The translations under genes were made by a program, and so were the position numbers. Below, piece after piece: positions 23,058-31,172 of a DNA stretch of 31,172 nucleotides; position 1 is the first letter of the stretch; each line of letters begins with the position of its first letter. The stretch spans positions 1 through 31,172 of the forward strand of contig CAZWTU010000015.1 of NCBI GenBank assembly GCA_964637035.1, read 5' to 3'. Source of the stretch: CAZMMV01 sp964637035. GTDB lineage: Bacteria > Bacillota > Clostridia > Tissierellales > Tissierellaceae. Under the pieces are notes generated by a model. The model had not been told where the DNA came from. It was given only the letters and a program-made list of their open reading frames with translations, and did no database searches.

Positions 23058-23086
23058 ATAATATCATTTACTTGTAGTATTAGCAA
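23058..23086 (-). promoter_or_regulatory. Promoter of tRNA-Ala
   Basis: Minus strand -35 TTGCTA (23081-23086), 17-bp spacer, extended -10 TGATATTAT (TATTAT at 23058-23063), 20 bp before the mature tRNA 5' end. Confidence 0.65.
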
Positions 23087-23127
23087 GAGTAAAAAACTTT
23101 ATCAATTAACTTTTATCATAAATAATC

Positions 23128-23156
23128 TTGCAAAATCATAATAAAAGATATATACT
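23128..23156 (+). promoter_or_regulatory. Promoter of the MarR-MMPL operon
   Basis: -35 TTGCAA (23128-23133), 17-bp spacer, -10 TATACT (23151-23156). The start point would fall in the palindromic operator that follows immediately. Confidence 0.65.
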
Positions 23157-23160
23157 TAGC

Positions 23161-23208
23161 AGTATTAATAGTTAATGCTGTTAACTATTAATACTGTTAA
23201 CGATTAAT
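23161..23208 (+). promoter_or_regulatory. MarR-type palindromic operator
   Basis: Perfect 15-bp inverted arms AGTATTAATAGTTAA and TTAACTATTAATACT flank TGCTG (23161-23195). A further GTTAACGATTAAT (23196-23208) repeats the right arm with one change. It covers the predicted transcription start of the MarR gene, so binding would block the operon. Confidence 0.7.
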
Positions 23209-23230
23209 ATCATTTACACTGGAGGCTGCT

Positions 23231-23692
23231 ATGGATAATAATGAATTAAAATTCAGATTAGTAGAGAGTTTAGAGAAAATATATTATATGGAAGCATTTA
23301 CTCATATGACTGAGTTTCTCCAAGGAGAGCTTTATCTATTAAAGTTTTTGGTTTCAAATAAGGATAAAGAATTTGGTCCATCTGAATTGAGTAAAAAAAT
23401 TAATATATCTAGACCAAGAATTACTACTACTATCTCAGCACTTAAAAAGAAAAATCTTGTGATTACTAAACCTGACAAAGACGATAGAAGAAGGCTTAAA
23501 ATCAAGGCCACAACAAAGGGGGAAAAGCTTATATTAAATAAAGAAAAAGATGTGTTAAAAAATTTCGATGCATTTATAGATGGAATTGGTGCAAAGGATA
23601 CACTTGAGCTTATACGTATAATTGATTTAGCAGCTGATATAATGAGTGATGAAAGCTATAAAAAAGATAATAACAGGGGCTGCAAACAATAG
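23231..23692 (+). CDS. MarR-family repressor
   Basis: A 153-residue regulator with the MarR winged helix: FGPSELSKKINISRPRITTTISALKKKNLV (about 50-79), then the wing KPDKDDRRRLKIKATTKGE. Flanking helices should form the dimer interface. GGAGG lies five bases before the ATG. It is the first gene of a three-gene operon with an MMPL transporter and a secreted heptad-repeat protein, and a large dyad sits on its start point, which points to ligand-relieved autorepression. The ligand is probably a compound or lipid exported by the transporter. Confidence 0.9.
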   Translation: MDNNELKFRLVESLEKIYYMEAFTHMTEFLQGELYLLKFLVSNKDKEFGPSELSKKINISRPRITTTISALKKKNLVITKPDKDDRRRLKIKATTKGEKLILNKEKDVLKNFDAFIDGIGAKDTLELIRIIDLAADIMSDESYKKDNNRGCKQ

Positions 23693-23726
23693 TTAAGGCT
23701 ATTATAATAATGTAAGGAGTGATTTT

Positions 23727-25802
23727 TTGGAAAGTTTATCTAGTTTTATTGTTAAACATAAAAAATCTATTTTGATTTTTTATGCCATTTTAATTGTCTT
23801 TTCTATTATAGGTACTTTTCTTGTAAATATAAATTATGGATTAAGTTCTTATTTACCAGATGAATTAAACTCTATAAAAGGTAAAGACATCTTAGAAAAT
23901 GATTTTGGTATTATGGGTACAGGAAACATAATAATTGAAAGCAAGGATTTAAATAAGATTTCTGAATATGTAAATGATATTGAAAAGGTAAAGGGCGTCA
24001 AAGATGTAGTTTGGCTAGGTACAGTTGAGGATATTTTACAACCTTCAGATTTTATGGATGATGCTACTAAAAATCAATTTATAAAAGATGACTTTAATCT
24101 AATACAAACCTTTTTCCATGGAGAAGAAGATTCTGATGCTACTGTTAATGCAGTAGAAGAGATTAAATCTATAGTAGGAGACAAAGCTTATCTAGGAGGT
24201 CAAGCAGCAGTTTCCCATGATATGAGAAAGATAATAGATAAAGAATTAACTCTTTATTCTATAATAGCTTTTGTTATTATATCTATAATTTTATTTATAT
24301 CACTAGAATCTTTTATAGAGCCTATTTTATTTTTCATTACAATTGGGGTAGCTATTCTTTTAAATATGGGAACAAACTCTCTATTTAAGGATGTGTCATA
24401 TATGACTCACTCAATTGTTGCAATTCTTCAACTTGCCGTATCTATGGACTATTCCATATTTCTTCTCCACAGATTTATGGACGAGAAATTAAATTATTCT
24501 ACTAAAGAAGAAGCCATGATAAAGGCAATCAAGGAAACTTTTATTTCTATACTTGCCTCAGCCTTAACAACTGCAGGGGGATTTTTAGCCCTAGTATGGA
24601 TGAAATATGGTATAGGTAAAGATATGGGTCTAGTTTTTGCAAAAGGAGTTCTTTTTTCTTTAGTTACTGTTATTACTTTGTTACCAGTTTTGATACTTAT
24701 TTTTGACAATCAAATTGAAAAATATAAACACAAAGTTATTTTCCCTAATTTTAAAAAAACTGCACCCTTTATTATTAAAAGAAGATATATATTATTGGCT
24801 GTAGTTATAATAATTACTATCCCAGTCTTCTTGGCACAGAATAATGTGGATTATTATTATTCTAATGAAGAAGTTTTACCTGAATCAGCAGATAGTATTA
24901 TAGCTAATAAAAAAATAGATGATATATTTCAAAATAAAAATCAATTAGCTTTAATTATTCCTAAGGGGGAAAAGCTAAAAGAAGCTAATTTATTAAAAGA
25001 ATTAAAAGCTCTAGATGGTGTTAATAGCTTAGCTGGCCTATATTCCATGGTAGATATAAGTATGCCTGAATCATTTCTACCTGATGAGGTAAAAGATAAT
25101 TTTATTACGGAAGACTATTCTATGATAAATTTAATATTAAACAGACCAATGGAAGGTGATTCTACAAAGGAAACTTTAGATAACATTAAAGCCGTGGTTT
25201 CCTCTGAATATGGTGAGTATTATATTACAGGAGAGGCTCCAATTTATTCAGACCTTGAAAAAGTTACTTCCAATGACTTTACAAAGGTTACTATTATTTC
25301 TGTAACTGTTATTAGTATAATATTATTGATAGTTTTTCAATCTATAACTATTCCATTGATACTAGTATTTATTATAGAGTTAGGAATATGGATTAACTTA
25401 TCAATCCCATATCTACTTGGAAATCAATTAAACTTTATAGCTTTTATTATAATAGGTGCTATACAACTTGGAGCTACTGTGGATTATGCAATCCTATATA
25501 CTTCAAGATTTAAAGAAAATCTATATAATATGAATAAAAAGGATGCTGCTATTAGGACAATTATAGATACTGGACCTTCTATACTTACATCTGCTTTAAT
25601 ACTTTTTACTGGGACCTTAAGTATATCCCTAATCACAAGTATTAAAAATACAGCAGAGCTTACAATGCTAATAGGTAGGGGTGCCATGATTTCATTAGTC
25701 CTAGTATTAGGAGTATTGCCTTCAATTCTTATAATATTTGATAAGCTTATTGCTTCAACTACATTAAATTGGCCAAAGCCTGAAAATAAAGGGAGGTTAT
25801 AA
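23727..25802 (+). CDS. MMPL/RND-family membrane transporter
   Basis: A 691-residue RND-type exporter with two similar halves. Each half starts with a membrane helix (about 12-34 and 351-367), then an extracytoplasmic loop domain, then a cluster of five helices (about 175-330 and 525-675). Signatures include SMDYSIFLLHRFMDE (first half) and ATVDYAILYTSRFKEN (second half); these acidic residues in TM4 and TM10 should carry protons. Gram-positive MMPL proteins move lipids, glycolipids or drugs. Start is TTG at 23727-23729, with AAGGAG seven bases upstream, 35 bp after marR. The next gene begins 3 bp after the stop, so both products probably work together. Confidence 0.9.
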   Translation: MESLSSFIVKHKKSILIFYAILIVFSIIGTFLVNINYGLSSYLPDELNSIKGKDILENDFGIMGTGNIIIESKDLNKISEYVNDIEKVKGVKDVVWLGTVEDILQPSDFMDDATKNQFIKDDFNLIQTFFHGEEDSDATVNAVEEIKSIVGDKAYLGGQAAVSHDMRKIIDKELTLYSIIAFVIISIILFISLESFIEPILFFITIGVAILLNMGTNSLFKDVSYMTHSIVAILQLAVSMDYSIFLLHRFMDEKLNYSTKEEAMIKAIKETFISILASALTTAGGFLALVWMKYGIGKDMGLVFAKGVLFSLVTVITLLPVLILIFDNQIEKYKHKVIFPNFKKTAPFIIKRRYILLAVVIIITIPVFLAQNNVDYYYSNEEVLPESADSIIANKKIDDIFQNKNQLALIIPKGEKLKEANLLKELKALDGVNSLAGLYSMVDISMPESFLPDEVKDNFITEDYSMINLILNRPMEGDSTKETLDNIKAVVSSEYGEYYITGEAPIYSDLEKVTSNDFTKVTIISVTVISIILLIVFQSITIPLILVFIIELGIWINLSIPYLLGNQLNFIAFIIIGAIQLGATVDYAILYTSRFKENLYNMNKKDAAIRTIIDTGPSILTSALILFTGTLSISLITSIKNTAELTMLIGRGAMISLVLVLGVLPSILIIFDKLIASTTLNWPKPENKGRL

Positions 25803-25804
25803 AT

Positions 25805-27562
25805 ATGAAAAAATTTTTAAGTCTATTTTTAGTAATCTTGATACTTGTTTCATCATCAATAGTTAGCTTTGCTGAAATAATTAAAAATGAAACAGTATAT
25901 GTAAATTTAAATTATGATGGAAGCAAAGGAAATATAGTGGTTGTAAATCATATTTCTGGTGAAAATGGTGATGAGTTTTTTACTGATTATGGGAAATATG
26001 ATAGTTTTGAAATCTTAGTAAATGGTGTAGAGCCTATTATTGAAGGAAATAAAATAAAATGGCCTACATCCTTCTTAAAAACAAATGATATTTATTACGA
26101 AGGCAAAATTGATAAAGAATTGCCTATGGATTTAAGTATTAAATATTACTTAGATGGGAAAGAGATAAAGGGAAATGATATTGCTGGTAAAACTGGTGAT
26201 TTTAAAATACTTATCTCAGTAAAGGACTCACCAGATTTAACTACACAAATCCAAATACCCCTTGATTTAGATATATTTTCTAATATAAATGTTAATGGTG
26301 GTGTTGCTTCTGTTGTTGGTAAAACAATGACTGTTGTATATAATCACCTTCCCATAGGAGATGGGGAATATACACTTGAGGCCTATGGAGAAAACATTGA
26401 ATTAGATTCCATAATAATTGCTGGGACTGCTGGTGACATAGACATACCTGATAATTTAGATAGTGGTATAAAACAGCTAGTTGATGGTATAGATGAAATG
26501 TCAGATGCTACAGGAGAAATCCATAAAGGTTCTGTAGAGTTAAATAAGGGAACAAACCTTCTTGTAAATGGTATAAAAGCATTAACTAAGGGCCTATACG
26601 AATTATTTACTGGTTCGAAGGAAATAACTGATAATTCCAATACCATAATCAATGGTTTTAAGGAAATCAATGGAGGATTAGTCCAATTTAAAGACCATGT
26701 AGTCGGTTTAATCACTGGAATTGGGGAAATGAATACAGGCCTATCTTCTTTAGATAAAGAAAGTAAAAATATAAATACTGGACTAGAAGGTATAAGCCAA
26801 GGTGTTGGTGGACTAAGTCAAGGAGTACAAGAACTAGGTGAAGGATTATCTCAACTGGATCAAGGTCACCAAGGATTGGTACAATTAGCAAACTCCCTAG
26901 CTAGTAATCCAGACCCTCAGGTTCAAGCCTTAGTGCAAGGTGTTTTAGGAGAAGCACAAGCTATTGCTTCCCTAAATGAAGGGGCAAGTGAAATATCAGT
27001 AGGAGCCATTTCTCTAGCCTCAAATACAAGTAAACTTGCAGCTGGATATGGTGAATTTAGCAAGGGCCTTAGTAATATTGCAGGTGGCTTTAATGAAATG
27101 AACCAAGGGCTACAAACATTTCCTAAGGAACTGGAAACTATGGTTGGAGGCCATACTGAATTGGTAAATGGATTAGATCCATTATTTGCTGGAATCGATG
27201 AATTAGGTGGAGGAATGGAAAAAATATATAATGAAACTAAATCTATGCCAAGTCAAGTCCAGGAATTAGCAGATGGACAAAGAGATTTAAGTGATGGTTT
27301 GCTTGACTTAAAAAATGAGGGTTTTGAAAAGATTAAAGACTCCTTAGACGACTTTTCAACTTTGGGAGAAGATGATGGCAAAGATCCATATACTTCTTTT
27401 GTAGATAATAAAAATAACAAAAATTCAAATGTTCAATTTGTAATGCAAACTCCTTCTATTAAAAATTCAGATTCAACATCTGATTTAGATTATAATATAG
27501 AAGAAACTAAGGAAAAGAAAAGCTTTATCCAAAGGTTTTTAGATTTATTTAGAAAAAAATAA
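25805..27562 (+). CDS. Secreted xxxLxxG heptad-repeat protein (YhgE/Pip-like)
   Basis: A 585-residue exported protein. A signal peptide (residues 1-23, cut after SFA) is followed by a beta-rich domain (about 25-210), then a long helical region (about 215-500) with xxxLxxG-type heptads (for example GISQGVGGLSQGVQELGEG, INGGLVQF, MNQGLQTF, LVNGLDPL, LSDGLLDL). The repeats resemble those between the membrane segments of YhgE/Pip phage-infection proteins, but no C-terminal membrane helices are present, only a basic amphipathic end (SFIQRFLDLFRKK). GGGAGG overlaps the end of the MMPL gene. As its operon partner, it may be an extracytoplasmic accessory or wall-spanning part of the exporter. The function is inferred from context. 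Confidence 0.8.
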   Translation: MKKFLSLFLVILILVSSSIVSFAEIIKNETVYVNLNYDGSKGNIVVVNHISGENGDEFFTDYGKYDSFEILVNGVEPIIEGNKIKWPTSFLKTNDIYYEGKIDKELPMDLSIKYYLDGKEIKGNDIAGKTGDFKILISVKDSPDLTTQIQIPLDLDIFSNINVNGGVASVVGKTMTVVYNHLPIGDGEYTLEAYGENIELDSIIIAGTAGDIDIPDNLDSGIKQLVDGIDEMSDATGEIHKGSVELNKGTNLLVNGIKALTKGLYELFTGSKEITDNSNTIINGFKEINGGLVQFKDHVVGLITGIGEMNTGLSSLDKESKNINTGLEGISQGVGGLSQGVQELGEGLSQLDQGHQGLVQLANSLASNPDPQVQALVQGVLGEAQAIASLNEGASEISVGAISLASNTSKLAAGYGEFSKGLSNIAGGFNEMNQGLQTFPKELETMVGGHTELVNGLDPLFAGIDELGGGMEKIYNETKSMPSQVQELADGQRDLSDGLLDLKNEGFEKIKDSLDDFSTLGEDDGKDPYTSFVDNKNNKNSNVQFVMQTPSIKNSDSTSDLDYNIEETKEKKSFIQRFLDLFRKK

Positions 27563-27583
27563 GGATAATTTAGTTTTAATAAA

Positions 27584-27627
27584 GCTTTCATTCCTGATCC
27601 TAAAGATCGAGAATGAAAGCCTTTTTT
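27584..27627 (+). terminator. Terminator of the MMPL operon
   Basis: 10-bp stem GCTTTCATTC / GAATGAAAGC (27584-27593, 27611-27620), continued by a nested GATC/GATC stem, followed by six T. It separates this operon from the convergent sortase gene. Confidence 0.85.
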
Positions 27628-27635
27628 CTAACAAT

Positions 27636-28310
27636 TTATTTTAATTTTATGTCATTATCTTCCATAGGATATTTATCTGTTAATTCGCCTAATGCAAAAA
27701 ATCTTTTTCCCGTTTTTGATGAATAATAGCAAGTCATAAGTGATATAATAGGCTTTCCTTTCTTTTCCGCCTCCAAGTCTTCTATCATGTACATTGCAGT
27801 ATCTGGAACTACCACTGTATCATATATATCATATTCAAATATTTCATTTTTATCTGTAATATACACAGTAGTCCCTACTTCAATATCCATTAGCCTACCA
27901 AATAAAATATCTTTATTTTTCATGTTATGTCCTGATACTGAATAATTTCTCTCCCCCATAACCTGATCATCTTTCATAGTTGCTGCTCCTACTGAAAGAT
28001 TAGAATTTGTTAATCCCTTTAATAGAGGCAGCTCTATGTCTAAGTCTGGTATTGTTAACTGGCCTATTAAATTTTTATTATCGAAGCCTATACTTGAAAA
28101 CAAAACTGATGCAACACCTACGTCTTCTACAGCTTCATAGTTAAATTCTACATCCAATTCTTGATTTTCCAATATATCGTCATAGGAAATAGCATCTATC
28201 ATTTTATTTATTTCCTTTGTTTTACTTTTTACCAGCACATTTCTAATGTTTGGCGTAATAATTAATATTAGACCCAATCCTATTAATATTATAGATATTA
28301 CCCTTTTCAT
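27636..28310 (-). CDS. Sortase, probable class A-like
   Basis: A 224-residue membrane-anchored transpeptidase: an N-terminal signal anchor (about 4-22), then the sortase barrel (about 80-210). Catalytic His128 in SVSGHNM, Cys194 in SLMTCYY and Arg203 in GKRFFALGEL are present. LTIPDLDIELPLLKGL and GAATMKDDQVMGERNY fit class A enzymes better than the others, although class D is not excluded. It would attach LPXTG-type proteins to peptidoglycan. No substrate with a sorting signal lies in the window. AGGAGA precedes the ATG. It lies 71 bp downstream of ftsX on the same strand, so it could share that transcript. Confidence 0.88.
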   Translation of the reverse strand: MKRVISIILIGLGLILIITPNIRNVLVKSKTKEINKMIDAISYDDILENQELDVEFNYEAVEDVGVASVLFSSIGFDNKNLIGQLTIPDLDIELPLLKGLTNSNLSVGAATMKDDQVMGERNYSVSGHNMKNKDILFGRLMDIEVGTTVYITDKNEIFEYDIYDTVVVPDTAMYMIEDLEAEKKGKPIISLMTCYYSSKTGKRFFALGELTDKYPMEDNDIKLK

Positions 28311-28381
28311 ATTTATCTCTCCTATATATTTATAAGATATCTATACCCATAATATTATTATTTCTAAAGGTTTTTATATTA

Positions 28382-29269
28382 TTAATTAGATTTAGAAGCT
28401 TTTAATCCAAATAAACTTCCTAAAATTCCTAGTAAGGCACTTACAGATATTAGTCCTATAACTATCCTCGGTACTAAATCACTTACGGAAGGTAGGGGTA
28501 CAAATAATAATGAACTTCCTATTTTCCCATACCCGAAATAAAGTAACAAGCCTATTAATAAAGAGGATAAAATTCCTCCTCCAATAGTCAAAAATAATCC
28601 TTCCAAGAAAAAAGGTATGCCTATAAAGCTCTCAGGTGCACCCAATAATTTCAAAGTACTAATCTGATCCCTATTATTATATATGCCCTGTCTTATTATA
28701 TGAGATATAACAAATATAGTAGATATGGCTACAGCTGTAATTACTAGTAGTCCTAATATGGTTAATATGTTTATTATACTCTTTAATTTATCTATTATTT
28801 CCCTATTTCCCCTTACATGATCAACCCCAATTATATCTTCTACTTTATTTAATATATAATCTATTTGTTCTATATCTACTTTTACTTCTATAAAAGCAGT
28901 GAATGGATTGTCTTCAAATAGGTTTAATATTTCAGCTTCATTTCCCAAAACATCTACCATCCTATCGTAAGATTCTATCTCATCTACTAAAGAAGCACTC
29001 TTTACTCCTCTTGTACCACCTATTGATTGAATAAGGTTTTCAACTTCCATATCCTCCAAGTCTTCATCATAATACACATTTATTTCTGCTTCACCTTGTA
29101 TAACTTCTATAATATCATTACTTATCCACCATCCTGAAAAAATCAAAGAAAGTATAAATAAAGTTAATCCGATACTAAATATGGAAAATATATTTGAAGT
29201 CTTGTCTACTTTAAATATAGTTTTAGCTTCTTTTAAAAAATACCCTATATTATATACAATAGTTTTCAT
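28382..29269 (-). CDS. ftsX: Cell-division ABC transporter permease FtsX
   Basis: A 295-residue FtsX. TM1 lies at about 28-49, an extracytoplasmic loop at 50-165 (including the PLD/ECL1 region), and three C-terminal helices at about 168-193, 218-241 and 268-289. It carries the signal across the membrane to wall hydrolases or their activators. The ATG at 29267-29269 overlaps the ftsE stop by one base (TGATG), so translation is coupled; the TTG just upstream is too near the GGGGTG site. Confidence 0.9.
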   Translation of the reverse strand: MKTIVYNIGYFLKEAKTIFKVDKTSNIFSIFSIGLTLFILSLIFSGWWISNDIIEVIQGEAEINVYYDEDLEDMEVENLIQSIGGTRGVKSASLVDEIESYDRMVDVLGNEAEILNLFEDNPFTAFIEVKVDIEQIDYILNKVEDIIGVDHVRGNREIIDKLKSIINILTILGLLVITAVAISTIFVISHIIRQGIYNNRDQISTLKLLGAPESFIGIPFFLEGLFLTIGGGILSSLLIGLLLYFGYGKIGSSLLFVPLPSVSDLVPRIVIGLISVSALLGILGSLFGLKASKSN

Positions 29270-29943
29270 CAAGCTTCACCCCTAATCCTAACAATAACAT
29301 TTCCATTATCAACTTCTATAAGTTTTCCTACCTCTACATGGTCTAATAAATGTGTAGCATGGGTAGTTATGACTACAGCTGTGTCTTTACTTTTAACAGA
29401 TGTTAATAAACTCAATATATTAAGTGCATTATCCACATCTAAATTTCCTGTAGGCTCATCGGCTAGTATAATGGCTGGTTTCCTAGCTACAGCCCTGGCT
29501 ATGGCAACTCTTTGGGTTTCACCCCAAGATAGATTTTCTACTAGGCTTAGTGTTTTATTTTTTAAACCTACCTGGATCAAAGTCTTTTCTGCTTCTTCTT
29601 TTATCATTTTATTTGACATACCTAAAAACCTCATGCCCATCATTACGTTTTCTAAAGAAGTTCGCCCTCTTATGAGTTTAAACTCTTGAAAAACTGGGCC
29701 TATTTTGGTTCTAAGTTTCCTAATTTTTTTACTTTCCCCTTTTTTTATATTAGTACCTAATACATTGACTTCACCAATTGTAGGATATTCCATTCCCATA
29801 AATAATTTTAAAAGACTAGTTTTCCCTGAACCACTAGGTCCAGTAATATATACTATATCTCCAGAATCAATTTTTACATTTACATCTTTTAAAGCTACAG
29901 TTCCATTTTCATATATTAAAGTTAAGTTATTAGCTTCTATCAT
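29269..29943 (-). CDS. ftsE: Cell-division ABC ATPase FtsE
   Basis: A 224-residue ABC ATPase. Walker A GPSGSGKT (35-42), Q-loop FQEF (85-88), Walker B AIILADEP (157-164), D-loop GNLD and switch His in ITTHATH are normal. The signature motif reads LSWGE (138-142) in place of the usual LSGGE; it is the only departure. FtsE binds ATP and drives FtsX to control cell-wall hydrolysis. It lies 13 bp downstream of a secreted coiled-coil gene and is coupled to ftsX, so the three form one operon. Confidence 0.9.
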   Translation of the reverse strand: MIEANNLTLIYENGTVALKDVNVKIDSGDIVYITGPSGSGKTSLLKLFMGMEYPTIGEVNVLGTNIKKGESKKIRKLRTKIGPVFQEFKLIRGRTSLENVMMGMRFLGMSNKMIKEEAEKTLIQVGLKNKTLSLVENLSWGETQRVAIARAVARKPAIILADEPTGNLDVDNALNILSLLTSVKSKDTAVVITTHATHLLDHVEVGKLIEVDNGNVIVRIRGEA

Positions 29944-29956
29944 TTTACCACCCCAC

Positions 29957-31066
29957 CTAAAATAATTTTATTCCCACAAGGATTTCTAAATAACCTTTTT
30001 TAATTTCCACTAATTTTACAATAGCCTTTCCTATTAACGGCTCTAAATCCAATACAAAATTCCCCTCTTCAAACAAGTCCTCTATTGTTCCTTTTTCTAA
30101 AGGCATATCAAGGAAGGTTCCCTCTTGTGGTTGGAAAGTCAATACCCTATCGTCTTCTATATGGAAGTTTCCAGATAAATATAAGTGTTTCTCAGGTACA
30201 TTCATTTCTATAATACCTTCCTTAAATTTAAATTCCATAGGTGGAAGGTTTTCTTGGTCTCCAATTATATCATTAAAGGTCTTTTCTTCTATCGTCCCTT
30301 TAATTCCTTTTAATGTAAGGGTCTCCTTTACTGCACTTCTAGGAAAACTACCTTCCTTAACAACCTTTTCAAATTCCACTGTAAACTCCCCTATTATATT
30401 TCTTAATTCCTTCATTATAAGAGATACATATTCTAATCTTTCCTCAAATATATCCCTATCTTCAGCTAAAGAATCCAGATATTCTTCCTTTTCCCTTATT
30501 AACTTGTGTAAATTCTCTATGGCTTTTATCAGTGAGTCCTGCTTTTCTTCTAATGCATTTAATTTATCATCTAATTTTTTCTTTTCTTCCTCTAAATTCA
30601 TTTTATCTCTTTCTATATTGTCTAAAAGTTCCTTGGAATTTCTGCTAAGATCCCTAAGTATATTTATCCTTCTTAAAAAATCTTGCAAACCTTCTGATTC
30701 TACCAATATTTCCAAATAGGAACCAGCACCCATACGTTGATAACTCTTTAATATTGCCTCTAAAGCTGTTAAATTCTTTTCATAACCTTCTTCTGCATTC
30801 AAAATCTTTTTTTCTAAGGCTTGAATATCATCTTTCATAGCCTCTATCTCTAAATTCAACCTACCATTCTCTCTTTCAAGTTCTTCTATTTCTTGCACCT
30901 GGGAAAATAATGCCTCTAATATTTCTTTTTCCTCTTTAGATATGGAATTTAACTTTTCTTCTATTTCTAAGCTAGAAGCCTCTTCTCCTAAGGCCTCTAT
31001 GCCTGGCAATATACCAGTAAATAAAATAAATAATATTAAGATTAAAACTAGATTTTTCTTATTCAT
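29957..31066 (-). CDS. Secreted coiled-coil protein, FtsEX partner without hydrolase domain
   Basis: A 369-residue exported protein: signal peptide (about 1-27, cut near EALGEE), then a long coiled coil (about 30-220) rich in Glu, Lys and Leu. The segment YLEILVESEGLQDFLRRINI (about 115-134) is like the N-terminal coiled-coil domains of PcsB, CwlO and EnvC-type proteins that dock to FtsX. The C-terminal about 140 residues are beta-rich (GIIEMNVPEKHLYLSGNFHIEDD, then a repeated short strand pattern) with no CHAP, NlpC/P60 or LytM motif. Gene order places it first in an ftsE-ftsX operon. The start is the ATG at 31064-31066 with GAGGTG six bases upstream; the GTG at 31073-31075 is part of that site. 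The role, probably as a non-catalytic regulator or scaffold of wall hydrolysis, is inferred. Confidence 0.8.
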   Translation of the reverse strand: MNKKNLVLILILFILFTGILPGIEALGEEASSLEIEEKLNSISKEEKEILEALFSQVQEIEELERENGRLNLEIEAMKDDIQALEKKILNAEEGYEKNLTALEAILKSYQRMGAGSYLEILVESEGLQDFLRRINILRDLSRNSKELLDNIERDKMNLEEEKKKLDDKLNALEEKQDSLIKAIENLHKLIREKEEYLDSLAEDRDIFEERLEYVSLIMKELRNIIGEFTVEFEKVVKEGSFPRSAVKETLTLKGIKGTIEEKTFNDIIGDQENLPPMEFKFKEGIIEMNVPEKHLYLSGNFHIEDDRVLTFQPQEGTFLDMPLEKGTIEDLFEEGNFVLDLEPLIGKAIVKLVEIKKGYLEILVGIKLF

Positions 31067-31098
31067 CGTTTTCACCTCTTTAATTGATAATAAATTAA

Positions 31099-31127
31099 AT
31101 TATATCACATTGTAAGGTAATTACTAA
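31099..31127 (-). promoter_or_regulatory. Promoter of the coiled-coil-ftsE-ftsX operon
   Basis: Minus strand extended -10 TGATATAAT (TATAAT at 31099-31104), with TTAGTA (31122-31127) at 17 bp as a partial -35, 33 bp before the start codon. Confidence 0.5.
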
Positions 31128-31133
31128 ACAATA

Positions 31134-31172
31134 TGTTATAATATAGAAAAATAACTTTAGGGGGACATCTAT
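31134..31172 (+). promoter_or_regulatory. Promoter and ribosome binding site for a gene beyond the right edge
   Basis: Extended -10 TGTTATAAT (TATAAT at 31137-31142), then TTTAGGGGG (31156-31164) as Shine-Dalgarno sequence about eight bases from the window end. A plus-strand gene should start at or just after the edge; nothing of its product is visible. Confidence 0.5.

Overview
The window reads as chromosome of a low-GC, strictly anaerobic Firmicute, probably an amino-acid-fermenting clostridium of the Tissierellales/Peptostreptococcales kind. This rests on AT-rich codon use, strong purine-rich Shine-Dalgarno sites, GTG/TTG starts, a sigma-54-controlled cysteine desulfidase, a methionine gamma-lyase-like enzyme and an in-frame UGA that must be read as selenocysteine. 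No phage, insertion sequence or CRISPR array is visible. One tRNA gene is present.

Left part (1-3.5 kb): the 3' end of a cyclase-family gene; a YtrA-type GntR regulator with a DUF1648/DUF5808 membrane protein; an autoregulated MerR regulator with a 19-bp promoter spacer; a small membrane protein; and a dispersed palindromic repeat. Middle-left (3.5-12.1 kb, all minus strand): glycerol kinase, guanine deaminase, a PucR regulator, a class II aldolase, a 6-oxopurine-type nucleoside phosphorylase, MtnA and a trans-sulfuration PLP enzyme. The central genes form a route from a nucleoside (5'-methylthio-, 5'-deoxy- or plain ribonucleoside) through sugar 1-phosphate and ketose 1-phosphate to dihydroxyacetone phosphate plus an aldehyde, with purine base deamination next to it.

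Middle (12.3-19.6 kb): a secreted CAP-domain protein, a CoA-pyrophosphatase-type Nudix enzyme, a selenocysteine-containing peroxiredoxin (UGA at the peroxidatic position, SECIS-like hairpin, Fur-like box upstream), a patatin-like phospholipase, a CapA-like protein, dCMP deaminase, a viroplasmin-RNase HI protein and a PepT-like M20 peptidase. Genes that face each other are separated by compact bidirectional terminators.

Right part (19.6-31.2 kb): a cysteine desulfidase with a textbook -24/-12 promoter and candidate enhancer sites, next to its likely sigma-54 activator; tRNA-Ala(GGC); a MarR-MMPL-secreted heptad-repeat operon behind a large palindromic operator; a sortase; and an ftsE-ftsX operon led by a secreted coiled-coil protein that resembles PcsB/CwlO N-termini but has no hydrolase domain. 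The right edge carries a promoter and ribosome binding site for a plus-strand gene outside the window.

The best candidates for something little described are the selenoperoxiredoxin, the phosphorylase/isomerase/aldolase cluster built around a 6-oxopurine phosphorylase, and the FtsEX system with a non-catalytic partner. All assignments come from reading the sequence; no search was run.
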